Of a DNA stretch of 64,000 nt, positions 41,176 to 50,325 are shown one piece after another. A program made the translations under genes and the position numbers. The stretch lies in the NCBI GenBank assembly GCA_019637615.1, contig JAHBVJ010000004.1, positions 265,106 through 329,105 on the forward strand. The letters are read 5' to 3'. Under the pieces are notes generated by a model. It saw nothing but the letters and a program-made list of their open reading frames with translations, did no database searches and was not told the DNA's origin. The stretch comes from Anaerolineae bacterium. GTDB lineage: Bacteria; Chloroflexota; Anaerolineae; Aggregatilineales; UBA2796. Within the stretch, counting starts at the first letter, position 1. Every line of letters starts with the position of its first letter.

Positions 41176-43650
41176 ATGACCGACCTCGTGAGGTTGTTTG
41201 TAGATGGCGTAGAACACAAGGTGCCGAAGGGGGCGAACCTTGTTGATGCCGCCAAGATGATCGGGAATGACATCCCGGTCTTCTGCTATCACCCCAAACT
41301 TTCGCCTGTCGGCATGTGCCGGATGTGCCTCGTCGATCTTGGCAACGCGCAGATCGTCAAGGAGACAGGTGAATTCCAGCGCGATGATAAAGGCGAACTC
41401 GCCATCCGCTGGTTCCCCAAGCTGCAAACGGCCTGCACCACCTTCGTCACCGATGGCATGGCGATCCGCACCAACACGCCGCAGGTGACGGAAGCCCGTG
41501 ACGACATTATCGAATTCTTGCTGACCAGCCACCCGCTGGATTGCCCGATCTGCGATAAGGGTGGCGAATGCCCGCTGCAAAACCTGACCATGCGTCACGG
41601 CGCAGGGACAAGCCGCTTCACCTACGAAGAGAAGATGCACCTCGACAAGCACTATCCGCTTGGCGATCTCATCTATCTTGACCGCGAACGCTGCATTCAG
41701 TGCGCCCGCTGCACGCGCTTCCAAGAAGAATTGGTCGGTGATGCGGTACTTGGCTTCCACGAGCGCGGACGCCGCCTCCAGATCGTGACCACCAGTGATC
41801 CTGAATTTGACACCTATTTCAGCGGCAACACAACGGATATTTGCCCCGTCGGCGCGCTGACCACCGCTGACTTCCGTTTCGGTGCGCGTCCGTGGGAACT
41901 CACCGAAGTGCCGAGCATTTGCCCGCACTGCCCCGTTGGCTGCAACATCAGCGCCACCACGCGCTTGGATCGTGACGCGGGCGGCAAGACCATCGTCAAG
42001 CGCATCATGCCGCGCCAGAACGAAGAAGTCAACGAAATCTGGATTTGCGACAAAGGCCGTTTCGGTCATCACCACAGCCGCAGCGCTGACCGCCTCACCC
42101 AACCGATGATCCGTCGTGATGGTGCGCTCGTCCCCGCGACGTGGGAACAAGCTTACGCCGCCATTGCCGACCAGATCAAGATGGCGGAAGCCAGCGTCGG
42201 CGCGGTTGCTGGCCCCATGCTTTCCAACGAAGACTTGTGGGAACTACGTCGGCTGGTCAAAGCGACGGGCGGCGATAAGCTCGGCGTGTGGCCCTATCAC
42301 ATGACAGGTGCGGCGCTCACCGCGCAAGTTGGCGTCGGCACGGGCACCAATTTCAAGAACTTGGGCAAGGGCAGCACCATCGTCGTGGTCGCTTCGGACA
42401 TCGAGGAAGAAGCTCCTGTCTGGTATCTGCGCATCAAGGCCGCGCGGGATCGTGGCGCACGCTTGATCACCCTCAATGCCCGCCAGACCGAGCTGGATCG
42501 CTGGGTACGCAAGGCGGATCGTCATCTCTACGCGGCGGGCGAAGCGGTTGCTGCCGTGAACGCGCTCGATCTGGGCGACGCACAGAACGTGATCATCCTC
42601 GTCGGTGGCGAAGGGCTAACCCGCGCTGGACACGGTGCAGTGATGCAGGCCGCCGCGCAAAAGTTGGTCGCCACTGGTCACTACGGCAAGGCCAACAATG
42701 GTCTGCTGGCAGTGTGGCCCGGTGCCAACACGCAAGGCGCGTTTGATCTCGGTTATACCAGCGAGACCACCGAAGCCATCCTCAGCAGCCGTCCCAAGGT
42801 GCTGTTCCTCGCGGATGCCGATCCAGTGGGTGAAGATGCTCTGAGCGCCAACCTGCTCAAGAGCGGTTTCACAGTCGTTGTCGAGATGTTCATGACCCCA
42901 ACCGCCGCCGCCGCCGATGTCGTGCTGCCGCGTCAAGCCTTTGCCGAGCGTGATGGCTCCTTTACGAATGGGGAACGCCGCGTCCAGCGCTTCTACACCG
43001 CGCAGCAGCCGCTAGAAGGCACGCTGCCCGATTGGCGCATCTTCGCCAGCTTGCTCCGCACTTTGGACGGAACCCGCGTTAAGCTCTCCGCCGCTGCCGT
43101 GATGCAAGAGATCACGCAGAACGTGCCGAGCTACGCCAGCGCAACGTACGCAAAGTTGGCGGAAACCAAGCCGCAGTTCCCCGATGTGGGTGGTGTTGAC
43201 CTGTATTACGGCGGCACGGCCTATAACAACGAAGGCGGGCTAGGCGTGCAGTGGGCGACGAGCAGCGAGCAGGGCACCACGCCCGTGCTTGAAGCCAGTG
43301 CCACCGCTCCTTCACTGCCAGCGCGTCAGACGGGTGAACTGCTGATCGTGCCGATTAAGGAACTCTACGACCGTCAGCATGAATTCGCCGCCAGCGAACA
43401 TCTGATGGCGGCGCACATCGACGCGCCCTATATCGCGCTCAACGAGCAAGAAGCGGCCTCGCGTTCGCTGACCAATGGCGAAACCGTCGCGGTGAGTTAC
43501 GCCGCCGAAACCGCGCAGGTCGCCGTCCGCATCGATAACACCGTCCCGGCAGGCATTGCGCTGATCGGGCGTCACTTAAGTACACAACCTACTCCTGCTG
43601 TTCCGGTCGTCGGCACAGTCCGGAAAGTCGAGGTTTTAGCCAATGCTTGA
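41176..43650 (+). CDS. nuoG: NADH-quinone oxidoreductase subunit G
   Basis: An 824-residue iron-sulfur subunit. N-terminal [2Fe-2S] region (FCYHPKLSPVGMCRMCLVD), His/Cys-rich CPICDKGGECPLQN, then CIQCARCTRF and DICPVGALT for two [4Fe-4S] clusters, and CPHCPVGCN, the extra N7-type cluster (about residues 250-262). The rest (about 270-800) is a molybdopterin-oxidoreductase fold without an obvious cofactor ligand. The C-terminus ends in a molybdopterin dinucleotide-binding-like domain. It overlaps nuoH by 8 bp. Confidence 0.96.
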   Translation: MTDLVRLFVDGVEHKVPKGANLVDAAKMIGNDIPVFCYHPKLSPVGMCRMCLVDLGNAQIVKETGEFQRDDKGELAIRWFPKLQTACTTFVTDGMAIRTNTPQVTEARDDIIEFLLTSHPLDCPICDKGGECPLQNLTMRHGAGTSRFTYEEKMHLDKHYPLGDLIYLDRERCIQCARCTRFQEELVGDAVLGFHERGRRLQIVTTSDPEFDTYFSGNTTDICPVGALTTADFRFGARPWELTEVPSICPHCPVGCNISATTRLDRDAGGKTIVKRIMPRQNEEVNEIWICDKGRFGHHHSRSADRLTQPMIRRDGALVPATWEQAYAAIADQIKMAEASVGAVAGPMLSNEDLWELRRLVKATGGDKLGVWPYHMTGAALTAQVGVGTGTNFKNLGKGSTIVVVASDIEEEAPVWYLRIKAARDRGARLITLNARQTELDRWVRKADRHLYAAGEAVAAVNALDLGDAQNVIILVGGEGLTRAGHGAVMQAAAQKLVATGHYGKANNGLLAVWPGANTQGAFDLGYTSETTEAILSSRPKVLFLADADPVGEDALSANLLKSGFTVVVEMFMTPTAAAADVVLPRQAFAERDGSFTNGERRVQRFYTAQQPLEGTLPDWRIFASLLRTLDGTRVKLSAAAVMQEITQNVPSYASATYAKLAETKPQFPDVGGVDLYYGGTAYNNEGGLGVQWATSSEQGTTPVLEASATAPSLPARQTGELLIVPIKELYDRQHEFAASEHLMAAHIDAPYIALNEQEAASRSLTNGETVAVSYAAETAQVAVRIDNTVPAGIALIGRHLSTQPTPAVPVVGTVRKVEVLANA

Positions 43651-44962
43651 ACAGCTTCAACAACTGCTCGGTTATGATCCCGCCAAAGTCTTGGCCTGTA
43701 CGGGGGGCTGCGAAGTCCTCCGTGCCATCGTCCTCAGCGCGTTGATTTTCTTCACGCTGTTGACGGGCTTTGCGTACACCACCGTCTTGGAGCGCCGCTT
43801 GCTGGCCTTCTTGCAAGACCGCATCGGCCCCAACCGCGCTGGCCCGCTCGGCTTGCTGCAACCTGTCGCGGACGGCCTCAAGCTGATCTTCAAAGAAGAT
43901 GTTATTCCAGCGGGTGCTGACCGCACGGTGTACGTCCTCGCGCCGATCATGAAGACGATCCCCGCGCTGCTGGTCGTCGCGACCATACCGCTCGGTCCGC
44001 CAATTGTGTTGCCGTGGTTCGATGGCAACTGGTACCGCATCCCGCTTGATCTGGCGAATGTGAATGTCGGTGTGCTATACATCCTCGCGTGGCTCAGTCT
44101 CGGCACCTACGGCATTGTGCTGGCGGGTTGGTCGAGCAACAACAAGTACAGTATGCTCGGCGGACTGCGTGCCTCGGCGCAAATGCTCAGTTACGAATTG
44201 AGCCTCGGTCTGACGATGGCAGTGCCGATCATGATCACTGGCTCGATGAGCGTCGCTACCATCATCGCCGCACAGGGTGGCGTGCCCATCCTCGGCTGGT
44301 TCGTGTTCCAGAACCCCGTGTCTGCGTTGATCTTGTGTATCGCGCTGCTGGCGGAAGTCAACCGCGCGCCGTTCGACTTGCCTGAAGCTGAGTCGGAACT
44401 CACGGCGGGCTACCACACCGAGTACAGCGGCATGAAATTCGCGCTGTTCTTCATGGCGGAATACATCAGCATGATCTCGGTCAGCATGATCGCGGTCGCT
44501 ATGTTCTTCGGTGGTTATCACTTCTTCTTCGTTGACCAGATTCCGCTGCTTGGCCCGTTGGTCTACATCGTCAAGGTGATCATCGCCCTGTCCGTGATGA
44601 TCTGGGTACGCGCCACACTCCCACGCATCCGCTACGACCGTCTGATGGCCTTCGGCTGGAAGTTCATGCTCCCCGTCGCGCTGTTAGCAGTAGGCTGGAC
44701 GGCTGTATCGTTGGTGATCGGTGACTCGTTGAACAGCAGCTCGGCCTACATCATCAGCTCGATCATTTTCCTCGTCGTGGTGTTGATTGTGGGTGCCGTC
44801 ATCTGGCGTCCAAAACCCGACATGCGAGGCGATGTGGTGGCACTGCAAGAGCGCGGCGCGGGCTGGATGATCCTGACTATCGTGGGCGGGCTGTTGAGCA
44901 TCCCGTTCCGGCTATTCGGGTTCATCGGCAGTGTGTTGCGTAATCTCGCACCACGCAGCTAA
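43643..44962 (+). CDS. nuoH: NADH-quinone oxidoreductase subunit H
   Basis: A 439-residue membrane subunit that joins the quinone site to the pump modules. Signatures LERRLLAFLQDRIGPNRAGPLGLLQPVADGLKLIFKED (split across the first cytosolic loop) and EVNRAPFDLPEAESELTAGYHTEY are intact. At 439 residues it is longer than the usual ~320-350, with additional helices and a tail near the C-terminus (RPKPDMRGDVVALQERG onward). It starts inside the nuoG end. Confidence 0.96.
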   Translation: MLEQLQQLLGYDPAKVLACTGGCEVLRAIVLSALIFFTLLTGFAYTTVLERRLLAFLQDRIGPNRAGPLGLLQPVADGLKLIFKEDVIPAGADRTVYVLAPIMKTIPALLVVATIPLGPPIVLPWFDGNWYRIPLDLANVNVGVLYILAWLSLGTYGIVLAGWSSNNKYSMLGGLRASAQMLSYELSLGLTMAVPIMITGSMSVATIIAAQGGVPILGWFVFQNPVSALILCIALLAEVNRAPFDLPEAESELTAGYHTEYSGMKFALFFMAEYISMISVSMIAVAMFFGGYHFFFVDQIPLLGPLVYIVKVIIALSVMIWVRATLPRIRYDRLMAFGWKFMLPVALLAVGWTAVSLVIGDSLNSSSAYIISSIIFLVVVLIVGAVIWRPKPDMRGDVVALQERGAGWMILTIVGGLLSIPFRLFGFIGSVLRNLAPRS

Positions 44963-45045
44963 TATCGGATCAATCATGGTGGGCGGGGTGACTATCCCCG
45001 TCCAGCGAAAACCAGATCATCGGTTTATCGTGTGGGGTTAGGAAT

Positions 45046-45552
45046 ATGAACTTTCTACGTGAAATTATGAAGGGCTTTGCGACGACCGGCAGCCACCTGT
45101 TGCAAGACCCCGTGACTATTAGCTACCCTGAGCAAGAACGCCCCGTGCGTGAACGCTTCAAGGGTCGCCATCAACTGAAACGCTATGACAACGGCCTCGA
45201 AAAGTGCATCGGTTGCGCCTTGTGTGCGGCGGCTTGCCCCGCCGACGCGATCTGGGTCGAGGCGGCGGAAAACACCGACGAACAGCGCTTCAGCCCCGGC
45301 GAGCGCTATGCCAAGACCTACGAGATCAACATGCTGCGCTGCATCTTCTGCGGTTATTGCGAAGATGCCTGCCCGACCGAAGCCATCGTCCTTGAGCATG
45401 ACTACCGCTTGGCTTTCACCAACCGCCGCGACGCGATCTACACCAAAGACATGCTGATCGTGCCGCCGCCGGACGGCAAACCCGCCACGCCGCAGACTGT
45501 CGAACCCGGCGTCTATACACGCTCGATCCCCGATATGGAAAATCCCAAGTAA
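45046..45552 (+). CDS. nuoI: NADH-quinone oxidoreductase subunit I
   Basis: A 168-residue subunit with two [4Fe-4S] clusters (N6a, N6b): CIGCALCAAACP and CIFCGYCEDACP, both Cys-x2-Cys-x2-Cys-x3-Cys-Pro. 83 bp separate it from nuoH. It is the last nuo gene in the window: the expected nuoJKLMN do not follow, and a minus-strand gene pair converges on it instead. Confidence 0.96.
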   Translation: MNFLREIMKGFATTGSHLLQDPVTISYPEQERPVRERFKGRHQLKRYDNGLEKCIGCALCAAACPADAIWVEAAENTDEQRFSPGERYAKTYEINMLRCIFCGYCEDACPTEAIVLEHDYRLAFTNRRDAIYTKDMLIVPPPDGKPATPQTVEPGVYTRSIPDMENPK

Positions 45553-45561
45553 TCACACATC

Positions 45562-45590
45562 ACAGGGCGCATCGTTAAGGTGCGCTCTGT
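45562..45590. terminator. Hairpin at the end of the nuo operon
   Basis: ACAGGGCGCA and TGCGCTCTGT form a 10-bp stem (one G-T pair) with a 9-nt loop, 9 bp after the nuoI stop, followed by TTTACT. It ends at the stop codon of the convergent TOPRIM-like gene. Confidence 0.65.
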
Positions 45591-46187
45591 TTACTCATCC
45601 TCCACCAGCCGCTTCAAACATTCAATAGAGCGCCGCAAGCTCTCACTATTTTCAGCCGCTTGGTCAGGATTCCAATGATTACTGGCAAAATCAATCAGAC
45701 TTGCCGCGTAAGCAATGCCTGTTGCGCGTCCGCTGCCTTCGCGGGGCACCATATTGGCAATGATCGCCCGCTTCTTCGATTTCCGTGCCAAGTTCACCAT
45801 TTCCAGTTTCGGATCATCCAACGCTTCAGGGTCTTTAGGAACTAGCGCGACAGATACTCCTAGAAACCGTGCAATATTCTCGCGGTCGGCAAGAAACCAC
45901 GCCTCCAATTTGCGTACTGCGATCCGAAAGCACATGGTATCAGCAGGGTCAGCTAACCATGCATTCTTGGCTTTGACAGCGCAATCAAAATCAAGATCAA
46001 GGTCAACGAGGACAACCCACGGGCTGAATTGCGCGGCCTGATTATAGTTTACTAGGCGCTTGAGGAGATGCTTTTTGTTCTCAATAGTGACTATCTGACT
46101 TGGCTCAGCCTTGATATGCGCAATAAGCTGAGCAAGAGCAGCCTGATCTGTAATCCCTTCCACTACGCCAGATACGGAAACAGGCAT
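45591..46187 (-). CDS. TOPRIM-like protein paired with an AAA ATPase
   Basis: A 198-residue protein. VEGITDQAAL (residues 9-18) has the Glu-Gly-xx-Asp pattern of a TOPRIM motif, followed by VVLVDLDLD (the DxD) and RIAVRKLEAWFLADREN, which is common in DUF4276/OLD-associated proteins. It would act as a nuclease or an effector controlled by the ATPase. Its start overlaps the ATPase stop as TAATG, so the two are co-translated. ATPase plus TOPRIM pairs form phage-defence systems such as PARIS, Gabija-like and AbiL-like modules. Which of these, if any, this is cannot be told by eye. Confidence 0.6.
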   Translation of the reverse strand: MPVSVSGVVEGITDQAALAQLIAHIKAEPSQIVTIENKKHLLKRLVNYNQAAQFSPWVVLVDLDLDFDCAVKAKNAWLADPADTMCFRIAVRKLEAWFLADRENIARFLGVSVALVPKDPEALDDPKLEMVNLARKSKKRAIIANMVPREGSGRATGIAYAASLIDFASNHWNPDQAAENSESLRRSIECLKRLVEDE

Positions 46188-47332
46188 TATTGCTTCTCTG
46201 CAAATAGTGCAAGCTGAAACACATTTTTCGGCTCAGTTAGCGGCAACACGGCATCTGCCAGACTCAGATCACCACCCACTAATCGTGTGATCTCAGGAAT
46301 ATCTAGTGCAAGTTTTACTTCAGTTCCCTCCTGTGTGGGACGAAACACAAGTACCTCGTCAAATCCGATGCCCTCGTCTCGCAGAAGATCATTTGAGTGG
46401 GAACTCATGAGTATCTGTCGCTGAAATTTGTTATACGTTGAAGCGAATATTTGTGGAAGCCTACGAATGATGCTTGGATGTAGAGATAATTCTGGTTCTT
46501 CTAGCAATAGAGGGCCAGTACCATCCAGAATTGACCATAATAACCCCATCAAACGTAGCGTACCATCCGAAAACTGATCTTCATTCAGCCAAATGCCCTG
46601 AGGCCGCCAATGTTGATACTTTGCTTGAAGATGAGGGATACCACGTTCGTCCTTTTCAAGTCTCAGATCAATTAGCTGTGGAATGGCGATTTTCAGTGCA
46701 TCTTTTATCTTCCTGAGACGAGCTTGCTGCGTAGGTATTTTCGCGGTCGCCATCTGTTCAAGGAAATCACCACCAAACGGATCATCACTACGGTTGACGC
46801 TACGTTCAGGCTCTCGAACCAATTGAGGAACGATATGTAGGTATCGTACTGCTTGGAAAAAGGTAAAGACATCCCGAAAACTGCGGTTGGCGTTGACCTG
46901 CTCTACGTAAGTTTGCGTCAGCCTTTCAGGATCATTTTTGTCGTTCTCATCGGGACGATTGAGGACAATTCGATCATTATGTTTGACCAGTTCTGCGCTG
47001 ATCTGAGGTCGCCTTTGCCTGTCCTGATTGAACGTAAGCTGATAATCCCACACTTCCTGTGTGTCATTATCTATCATTTGAACATGAAGGGTAATGTCAG
47101 ATGATTCTCGGGCAGACATACATCTCAATTTCGAGACGCCACCTCGCTTTTGCACAGCTTGTTGGAATCCCCCACCAACCGCCACCAAATCATGCAGAAA
47201 TCGAAACACGTCTAGAAAGTTGGACTTACCTGATGCGTTAGGACCAACCAGAAAAGCGCGACCTTGCAGTGCCACGTTAACATGCTTGAAGTTGCGCCAA
47301 TTTTTCAGTTCAACCTGTGTGAAGCGTAACAT
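46187..47332 (-). CDS. AAA-family ATPase (AAA15/AAA21, RecF-like)
   Basis: A 381-residue ABC-type ATPase. N-terminal LKNWRNFKHVNV leads to Walker A FLVGPNASGKSNFLDVFRF (near residue 29). A signature-like FSDGTLRLMGLLW stands near residue 253, Walker B is LLLEEPELSLHP (near 275), and a histidine switch is in MSSHSNDLL. This is the OLD/RecF-like class used in phage defence and DNA repair. The gene is clearly richer in A and T than its surroundings, as is the partner gene, suggesting acquisition by transfer. Upstream of it on this strand lie only non-coding bases, so the pair forms its own unit. Confidence 0.85.
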   Translation of the reverse strand: MLRFTQVELKNWRNFKHVNVALQGRAFLVGPNASGKSNFLDVFRFLHDLVAVGGGFQQAVQKRGGVSKLRCMSARESSDITLHVQMIDNDTQEVWDYQLTFNQDRQRRPQISAELVKHNDRIVLNRPDENDKNDPERLTQTYVEQVNANRSFRDVFTFFQAVRYLHIVPQLVREPERSVNRSDDPFGGDFLEQMATAKIPTQQARLRKIKDALKIAIPQLIDLRLEKDERGIPHLQAKYQHWRPQGIWLNEDQFSDGTLRLMGLLWSILDGTGPLLLEEPELSLHPSIIRRLPQIFASTYNKFQRQILMSSHSNDLLRDEGIGFDEVLVFRPTQEGTEVKLALDIPEITRLVGGDLSLADAVLPLTEPKNVFQLALFAEKQ

Positions 47333-47415
47333 GCGGAATCCTCAACATACATCCTATGCCTCAAACCCATTGTATAACGAGCCACACCCCTTTTCTAGTT
47401 GCGGCTAGGGAAGTT

Positions 47416-48087
47416 TCACGCTTTTGGCCTCTGGTGCATCGGCATCTCCGCGCCCACCGAATCCGCCGGATCGAAATACGTCTCGCACTGCGCATATAGC
47501 TCGAAACACTTCGGCACGCGGAGTTCGTGACCTGTGTGCATCTCCGCTGGCAGCGCATCACGGCTGAAGAAGCGCGCATCTAGACATTCGATGCCGGGGC
47601 TTGGTGTCAGAATCGCGCATTCCACGAGAAAAACCGGATGGATGAGATGTACTTTGCTCTGCGATCCCCACGGTCTACCATCAAACACGCCGAGCAAGCG
47701 CACGACTCGCCCGCGTAATCCTGCTTCTTCCCACAGTTCACGTAGCGCACCCTCTGCGATGGTCTGCCCGATCTCCACCAGACCACCCGGCATCGCCCAC
47801 CGCCCATTATCTCTCCGCTGGATCAGCAGGAGTTCTCCGTCAGGATTAAAAACCGCCGCATCGACGCCGATAGCGGGCGAAAACCGCAACCACGGTTCAG
47901 CGCTAAAAATCTCCTTCACCACCGCCAAATCGTTCTCATCAACCAGCGCTGCCACTTTCGCCGCCAACGCCATCAACTCATCCGCGTGCGCCGCCAGATA
48001 CACATTTTCAGCGAATCGCTTTTGCAGCGTCGCGATCCCACGTATTTCGTCGGCAATCAAGTACAACGCTTGCTTTAAATCAGGCAT
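47416..48087 (-). CDS. NUDIX hydrolase
   Basis: A 223-residue pyrophosphohydrolase. An N-terminal helical domain of about 85 residues (NUDIX_N-like, MPDLKQALYLIADEIRG) precedes the NUDIX fold. The box GGLVEIGQTIAEGALREL followed by WEEAGL (about residues 121-144) fits GX5EX7REUXEEXGU. It is similar in size to ADP-ribose or nucleoside-sugar pyrophosphatases. ATG 48087 overlaps the WYL stop, so it is co-translated with the WYL regulator. Substrate unknown; clean-up of damaged nucleotides is possible. Confidence 0.87.
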   Translation of the reverse strand: MPDLKQALYLIADEIRGIATLQKRFAENVYLAAHADELMALAAKVAALVDENDLAVVKEIFSAEPWLRFSPAIGVDAAVFNPDGELLLIQRRDNGRWAMPGGLVEIGQTIAEGALRELWEEAGLRGRVVRLLGVFDGRPWGSQSKVHLIHPVFLVECAILTPSPGIECLDARFFSRDALPAEMHTGHELRVPKCFELYAQCETYFDPADSVGAEMPMHQRPKA

Positions 48088-49075
48088 GTTCCACCTTGAC
48101 CAGTTCACCGTAATGCTCAAGTATGGCGCGTGCCGCCTCGATCACGTGAAAGCGTAGCTCAATCGGCTCGATCACCTCGGCCTTGTTCCCCAACCCTAGC
48201 ACCACCCGCTGCGCTTCTTTCAGCCGTTCGAACTTCACGCGGATGGTCGTCCAGCCCGCCTCGTCCTGCTCTCCTAGTTTCTCGTAGTTACCTTCCATAT
48301 ACCCCGGAAAATACGAATACGCATCCGCATGAACCCGCAGCACCACGAGGCACGGCGGCGACATCGCATACGCATCCCGCTCGAACTGCGCGGTCGAAGC
48401 TTGCCAGTATGCCGCCAGATCGAATGCCGCCGGACGCTCGAAATGCTCATCCCGCATCGTCACATTTTGTAGCCGCCCGATCCGGTAACTGTGCATTTCT
48501 TGCATCGGCGCGTCCGGCTTTTTCGCCACCAGATACCAGATATTCGCCTTCGCCACTAACCCATACGCATCCACCACGCGTGATTTTGCCTGTCCCTTGA
48601 CGGGTGTATAGAACACCTCCACCCGCCGATCCTCCCACACGGCTTGCTGAAGCGTCGGCAGCAGCGCCAGCGGCTCGACTACCTGAAACCAATTCGCGGA
48701 GTCGATGTGGAAGCGTTGCCGCAGCCGATCTACTTCCGTTTGCTGCGTCGATGGCAAACTAGCGAACAGCTTGAGCAACGAATCCGTTTTCGTCAGTCCC
48801 AAATCCTTGAGCGGATTGGTATCGCCTGTGACGAACAGCGCTTGGATGTCTTCGCGCATCAAGCCCGTCAGCGAAGGGCGGTACTGCTCATCCAGATACA
48901 CGCCGCCCATAGGCCCGCTCTGCGTATACACCGGAATGCCCGCCGCGCTCAACGCATCCAGATCGCGGTAAATCGTGCGCTCGGAGACTTCCAACTGCCG
49001 CGCTAGGGTCTGCGCCGTCATGCGTCCCTTGGAATACAGCAGCAGCATGAGAGAAATCAACCGATCCGCGCGCAT
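48080..49075 (-). CDS. WYL-domain transcriptional regulator (YafY-like)
   Basis: A 331-residue one-component regulator: N-terminal HTH_11 winged helix (LARQLEVSERTIYRDLDALSAAG, residues about 21-43), WYL domain with AYGLVAKANIWYLVAKK and SYRIGRLQNV, and a C-terminal WCX domain. It is a second, distinct member beside the one at 6343. It starts divergently from the DinB-like gene, with a perfect inverted repeat in the 115-bp gap, and overlaps the NUDIX gene by 8 bp. It likely represses the DinB-like gene and its own operon. Confidence 0.92.
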   Translation of the reverse strand: MRADRLISLMLLLYSKGRMTAQTLARQLEVSERTIYRDLDALSAAGIPVYTQSGPMGGVYLDEQYRPSLTGLMREDIQALFVTGDTNPLKDLGLTKTDSLLKLFASLPSTQQTEVDRLRQRFHIDSANWFQVVEPLALLPTLQQAVWEDRRVEVFYTPVKGQAKSRVVDAYGLVAKANIWYLVAKKPDAPMQEMHSYRIGRLQNVTMRDEHFERPAAFDLAAYWQASTAQFERDAYAMSPPCLVVLRVHADAYSYFPGYMEGNYEKLGEQDEAGWTTIRVKFERLKEAQRVVLGLGNKAEVIEPIELRFHVIEAARAILEHYGELVKVEHA

Positions 49076-49115
49076 TACGCTACCTCACCGATCACCAATC
49101 CGAAGTGGGTCATTA

Positions 49116-49142
49116 TATCCCTGACAAAGGATGTCAGGGATA
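49116..49142. promoter_or_regulatory. Inverted-repeat operator between WYL and DinB-like genes
   Basis: TATCCCTGACA, spacer AAGGA, TGTCAGGGATA: perfect 11-bp inverted repeat with 5-bp spacer, 41 bp from the WYL start and 49 bp from the DinB-like start. The likely binder is the WYL regulator, judged by position and symmetry. Confidence 0.65.
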
Positions 49143-49190
49143 GGAGTCTATACTGATAAAGTAAGGTTTAGAAAGGCTAGGGATAATCTC

Positions 49191-49661
49191 ATGAACAGCA
49201 TCGTTAAGGAAGATTTCGAGCTTCTGCACGGTACGCTTGGTATGCGCGGACAGATTCTGGATGTGCTCTCCGATGCCGACCTCAGCTTTAAGATCGCTGG
49301 CAACCCGACGCTTGGCGAACTCTGCGTCAATAACGGCGAAGTCGAGCGCTCCTATGTGGATTCGTTCAAGACCTTCAAGCAAGACTGGTCATATCGCAAC
49401 ACGGAAGCCGGTCTCGCCACCAGCGTTGCACGGCTGAAAGCATGGCTCAACGCGCTGGACGCCGAGCTAGATGCAGCCTTATCTGCCCTTAGCGAAGAAG
49501 ACGCCACGGGCAAGATGATCGAACGCGGGTTTCCTGTCCCGCCCAAGATTCAGGTGCAAATCCTGATTCAAGCGCAGTTGATCTTCTACGCAAAAGTGGT
49601 CGTGTACTTCAACGCGATGGGCAAGCCCCTCACCGATCAACTCCGTGACTGGATCGGCTAA
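49191..49661 (+). CDS. DinB-like protein (DUF664/DinB superfamily)
   Basis: A 156-residue helical protein starting MNSIVKEDFELLHGTL. The middle GNPTLGELCVNNGEVERSYVDSF lines up with the DinB four-helix bundle start of helix 2, where family enzymes have a metal-binding His (usually AH before E); here Asn is found, so the metal site looks incomplete. The remainder (KAWLNALDAELDAALSAL, then QVQILIQAQLIFYAKVVVYFNAMG) fits the bundle. I chose ATG 49191 over an upstream start. It is controlled, likely, by the divergent WYL protein. DinB-like proteins often accompany stress or thiol metabolism; the role here is unknown. Confidence 0.65.
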   Translation: MNSIVKEDFELLHGTLGMRGQILDVLSDADLSFKIAGNPTLGELCVNNGEVERSYVDSFKTFKQDWSYRNTEAGLATSVARLKAWLNALDAELDAALSALSEEDATGKMIERGFPVPPKIQVQILIQAQLIFYAKVVVYFNAMGKPLTDQLRDWIG

Positions 49662-49676
49662 TCTCAACGGATAGCC

Positions 49677-50279
49677 TCACTCAACTCCGTCTTGCTCAAG
49701 GCGGGGTTGAGTCGCTAGGTCAGCAGGTGGCGGTTCTGCGGACGACAGCGGTTGTTCATGTTCTATCGGCGGCCTATCCTTAAGGCTGAACTGTGGCAGC
49801 CGCGCCCCGTTGCCGTTGACCGAATGCAGCACATCGTTGATCTTCTTTTCCGCGACCAAGCGCAGTGCTTCCCGCGCTTGCTCACTCTTCGCCAATCGCA
49901 GCGCCTGCTGATACTCGCGCTCAATCGCTTGCAATGCGCGGCCCGTCTCCCTCACCACCGCTGGCGTATTCCGCACCGCGTTCAGGATGCGTTCTTTCTC
50001 GCGCTGCATCGCCGTGATCTCTGTCTGCTGCTTGCTATCCTCGGAAATCCGCTTACGTTCCTCGTTGATGGTGATCTGCGCGAACTCGTCCCGCAGTTCT
50101 TGCACTTTGGCTTCGGAAACTTGCAGACCAGCCCGCAAAAATGCCTTCGCCGCGCGGTCGATCCGGTGTCGGCGGACGAGCAGCAAACAGGCGAAAACCA
50201 ACCCTGCAAAAATCAACACGGGAATCATGTTCAGACGCACGGAGTCAAGGAGCGGTTGTAGTATCTCTAAAAGGTTCAC
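49677..50279 (-). CDS. Membrane-anchored coiled-coil protein of unknown function
   Basis: A 200-residue protein with one N-terminal membrane helix (MIPVLIFAGLVFACLLLVRR, residues about 18-37) then a long charged helical region up to residue ~150 (EAKVQELRDEFAQITINEERKRI, QREKERILNAVRN) likely to form a coiled coil, and a Pro-rich tail. It is 46 bp downstream of the next gene and shares its strand, so both likely form one unit. Family not recognised. The last codons overlap a strong hairpin. Confidence 0.55.
   Translation of the reverse strand: MNLLEILQPLLDSVRLNMIPVLIFAGLVFACLLLVRRHRIDRAAKAFLRAGLQVSEAKVQELRDEFAQITINEERKRISEDSKQQTEITAMQREKERILNAVRNTPAVVRETGRALQAIEREYQQALRLAKSEQAREALRLVAEKKINDVLHSVNGNGARLPQFSLKDRPPIEHEQPLSSAEPPPADLATQPRLEQDGVE
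49679..49712. terminator. Hairpin between convergent genes
   Basis: ACTCAACTCCGTCTTG and CAAGGCGGGGTTGAGT form a 16-bp stem (two G-T pairs) with a 2-nt loop, just after the DinB-like stop and inside the end of the convergent gene. No T-run. Confidence 0.6.
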
Positions 50280-50325
50280 ACCATCCTCAGTGATGAACTA
50301 TTGGTGACGTGCGTAGACCGAGCTA

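Noticed and set aside
41077..42150. A 357-codon open frame antisense to nuoG
   Set aside because: Shadow of the nuoG coding sequence; no domain and no ribosome binding site.
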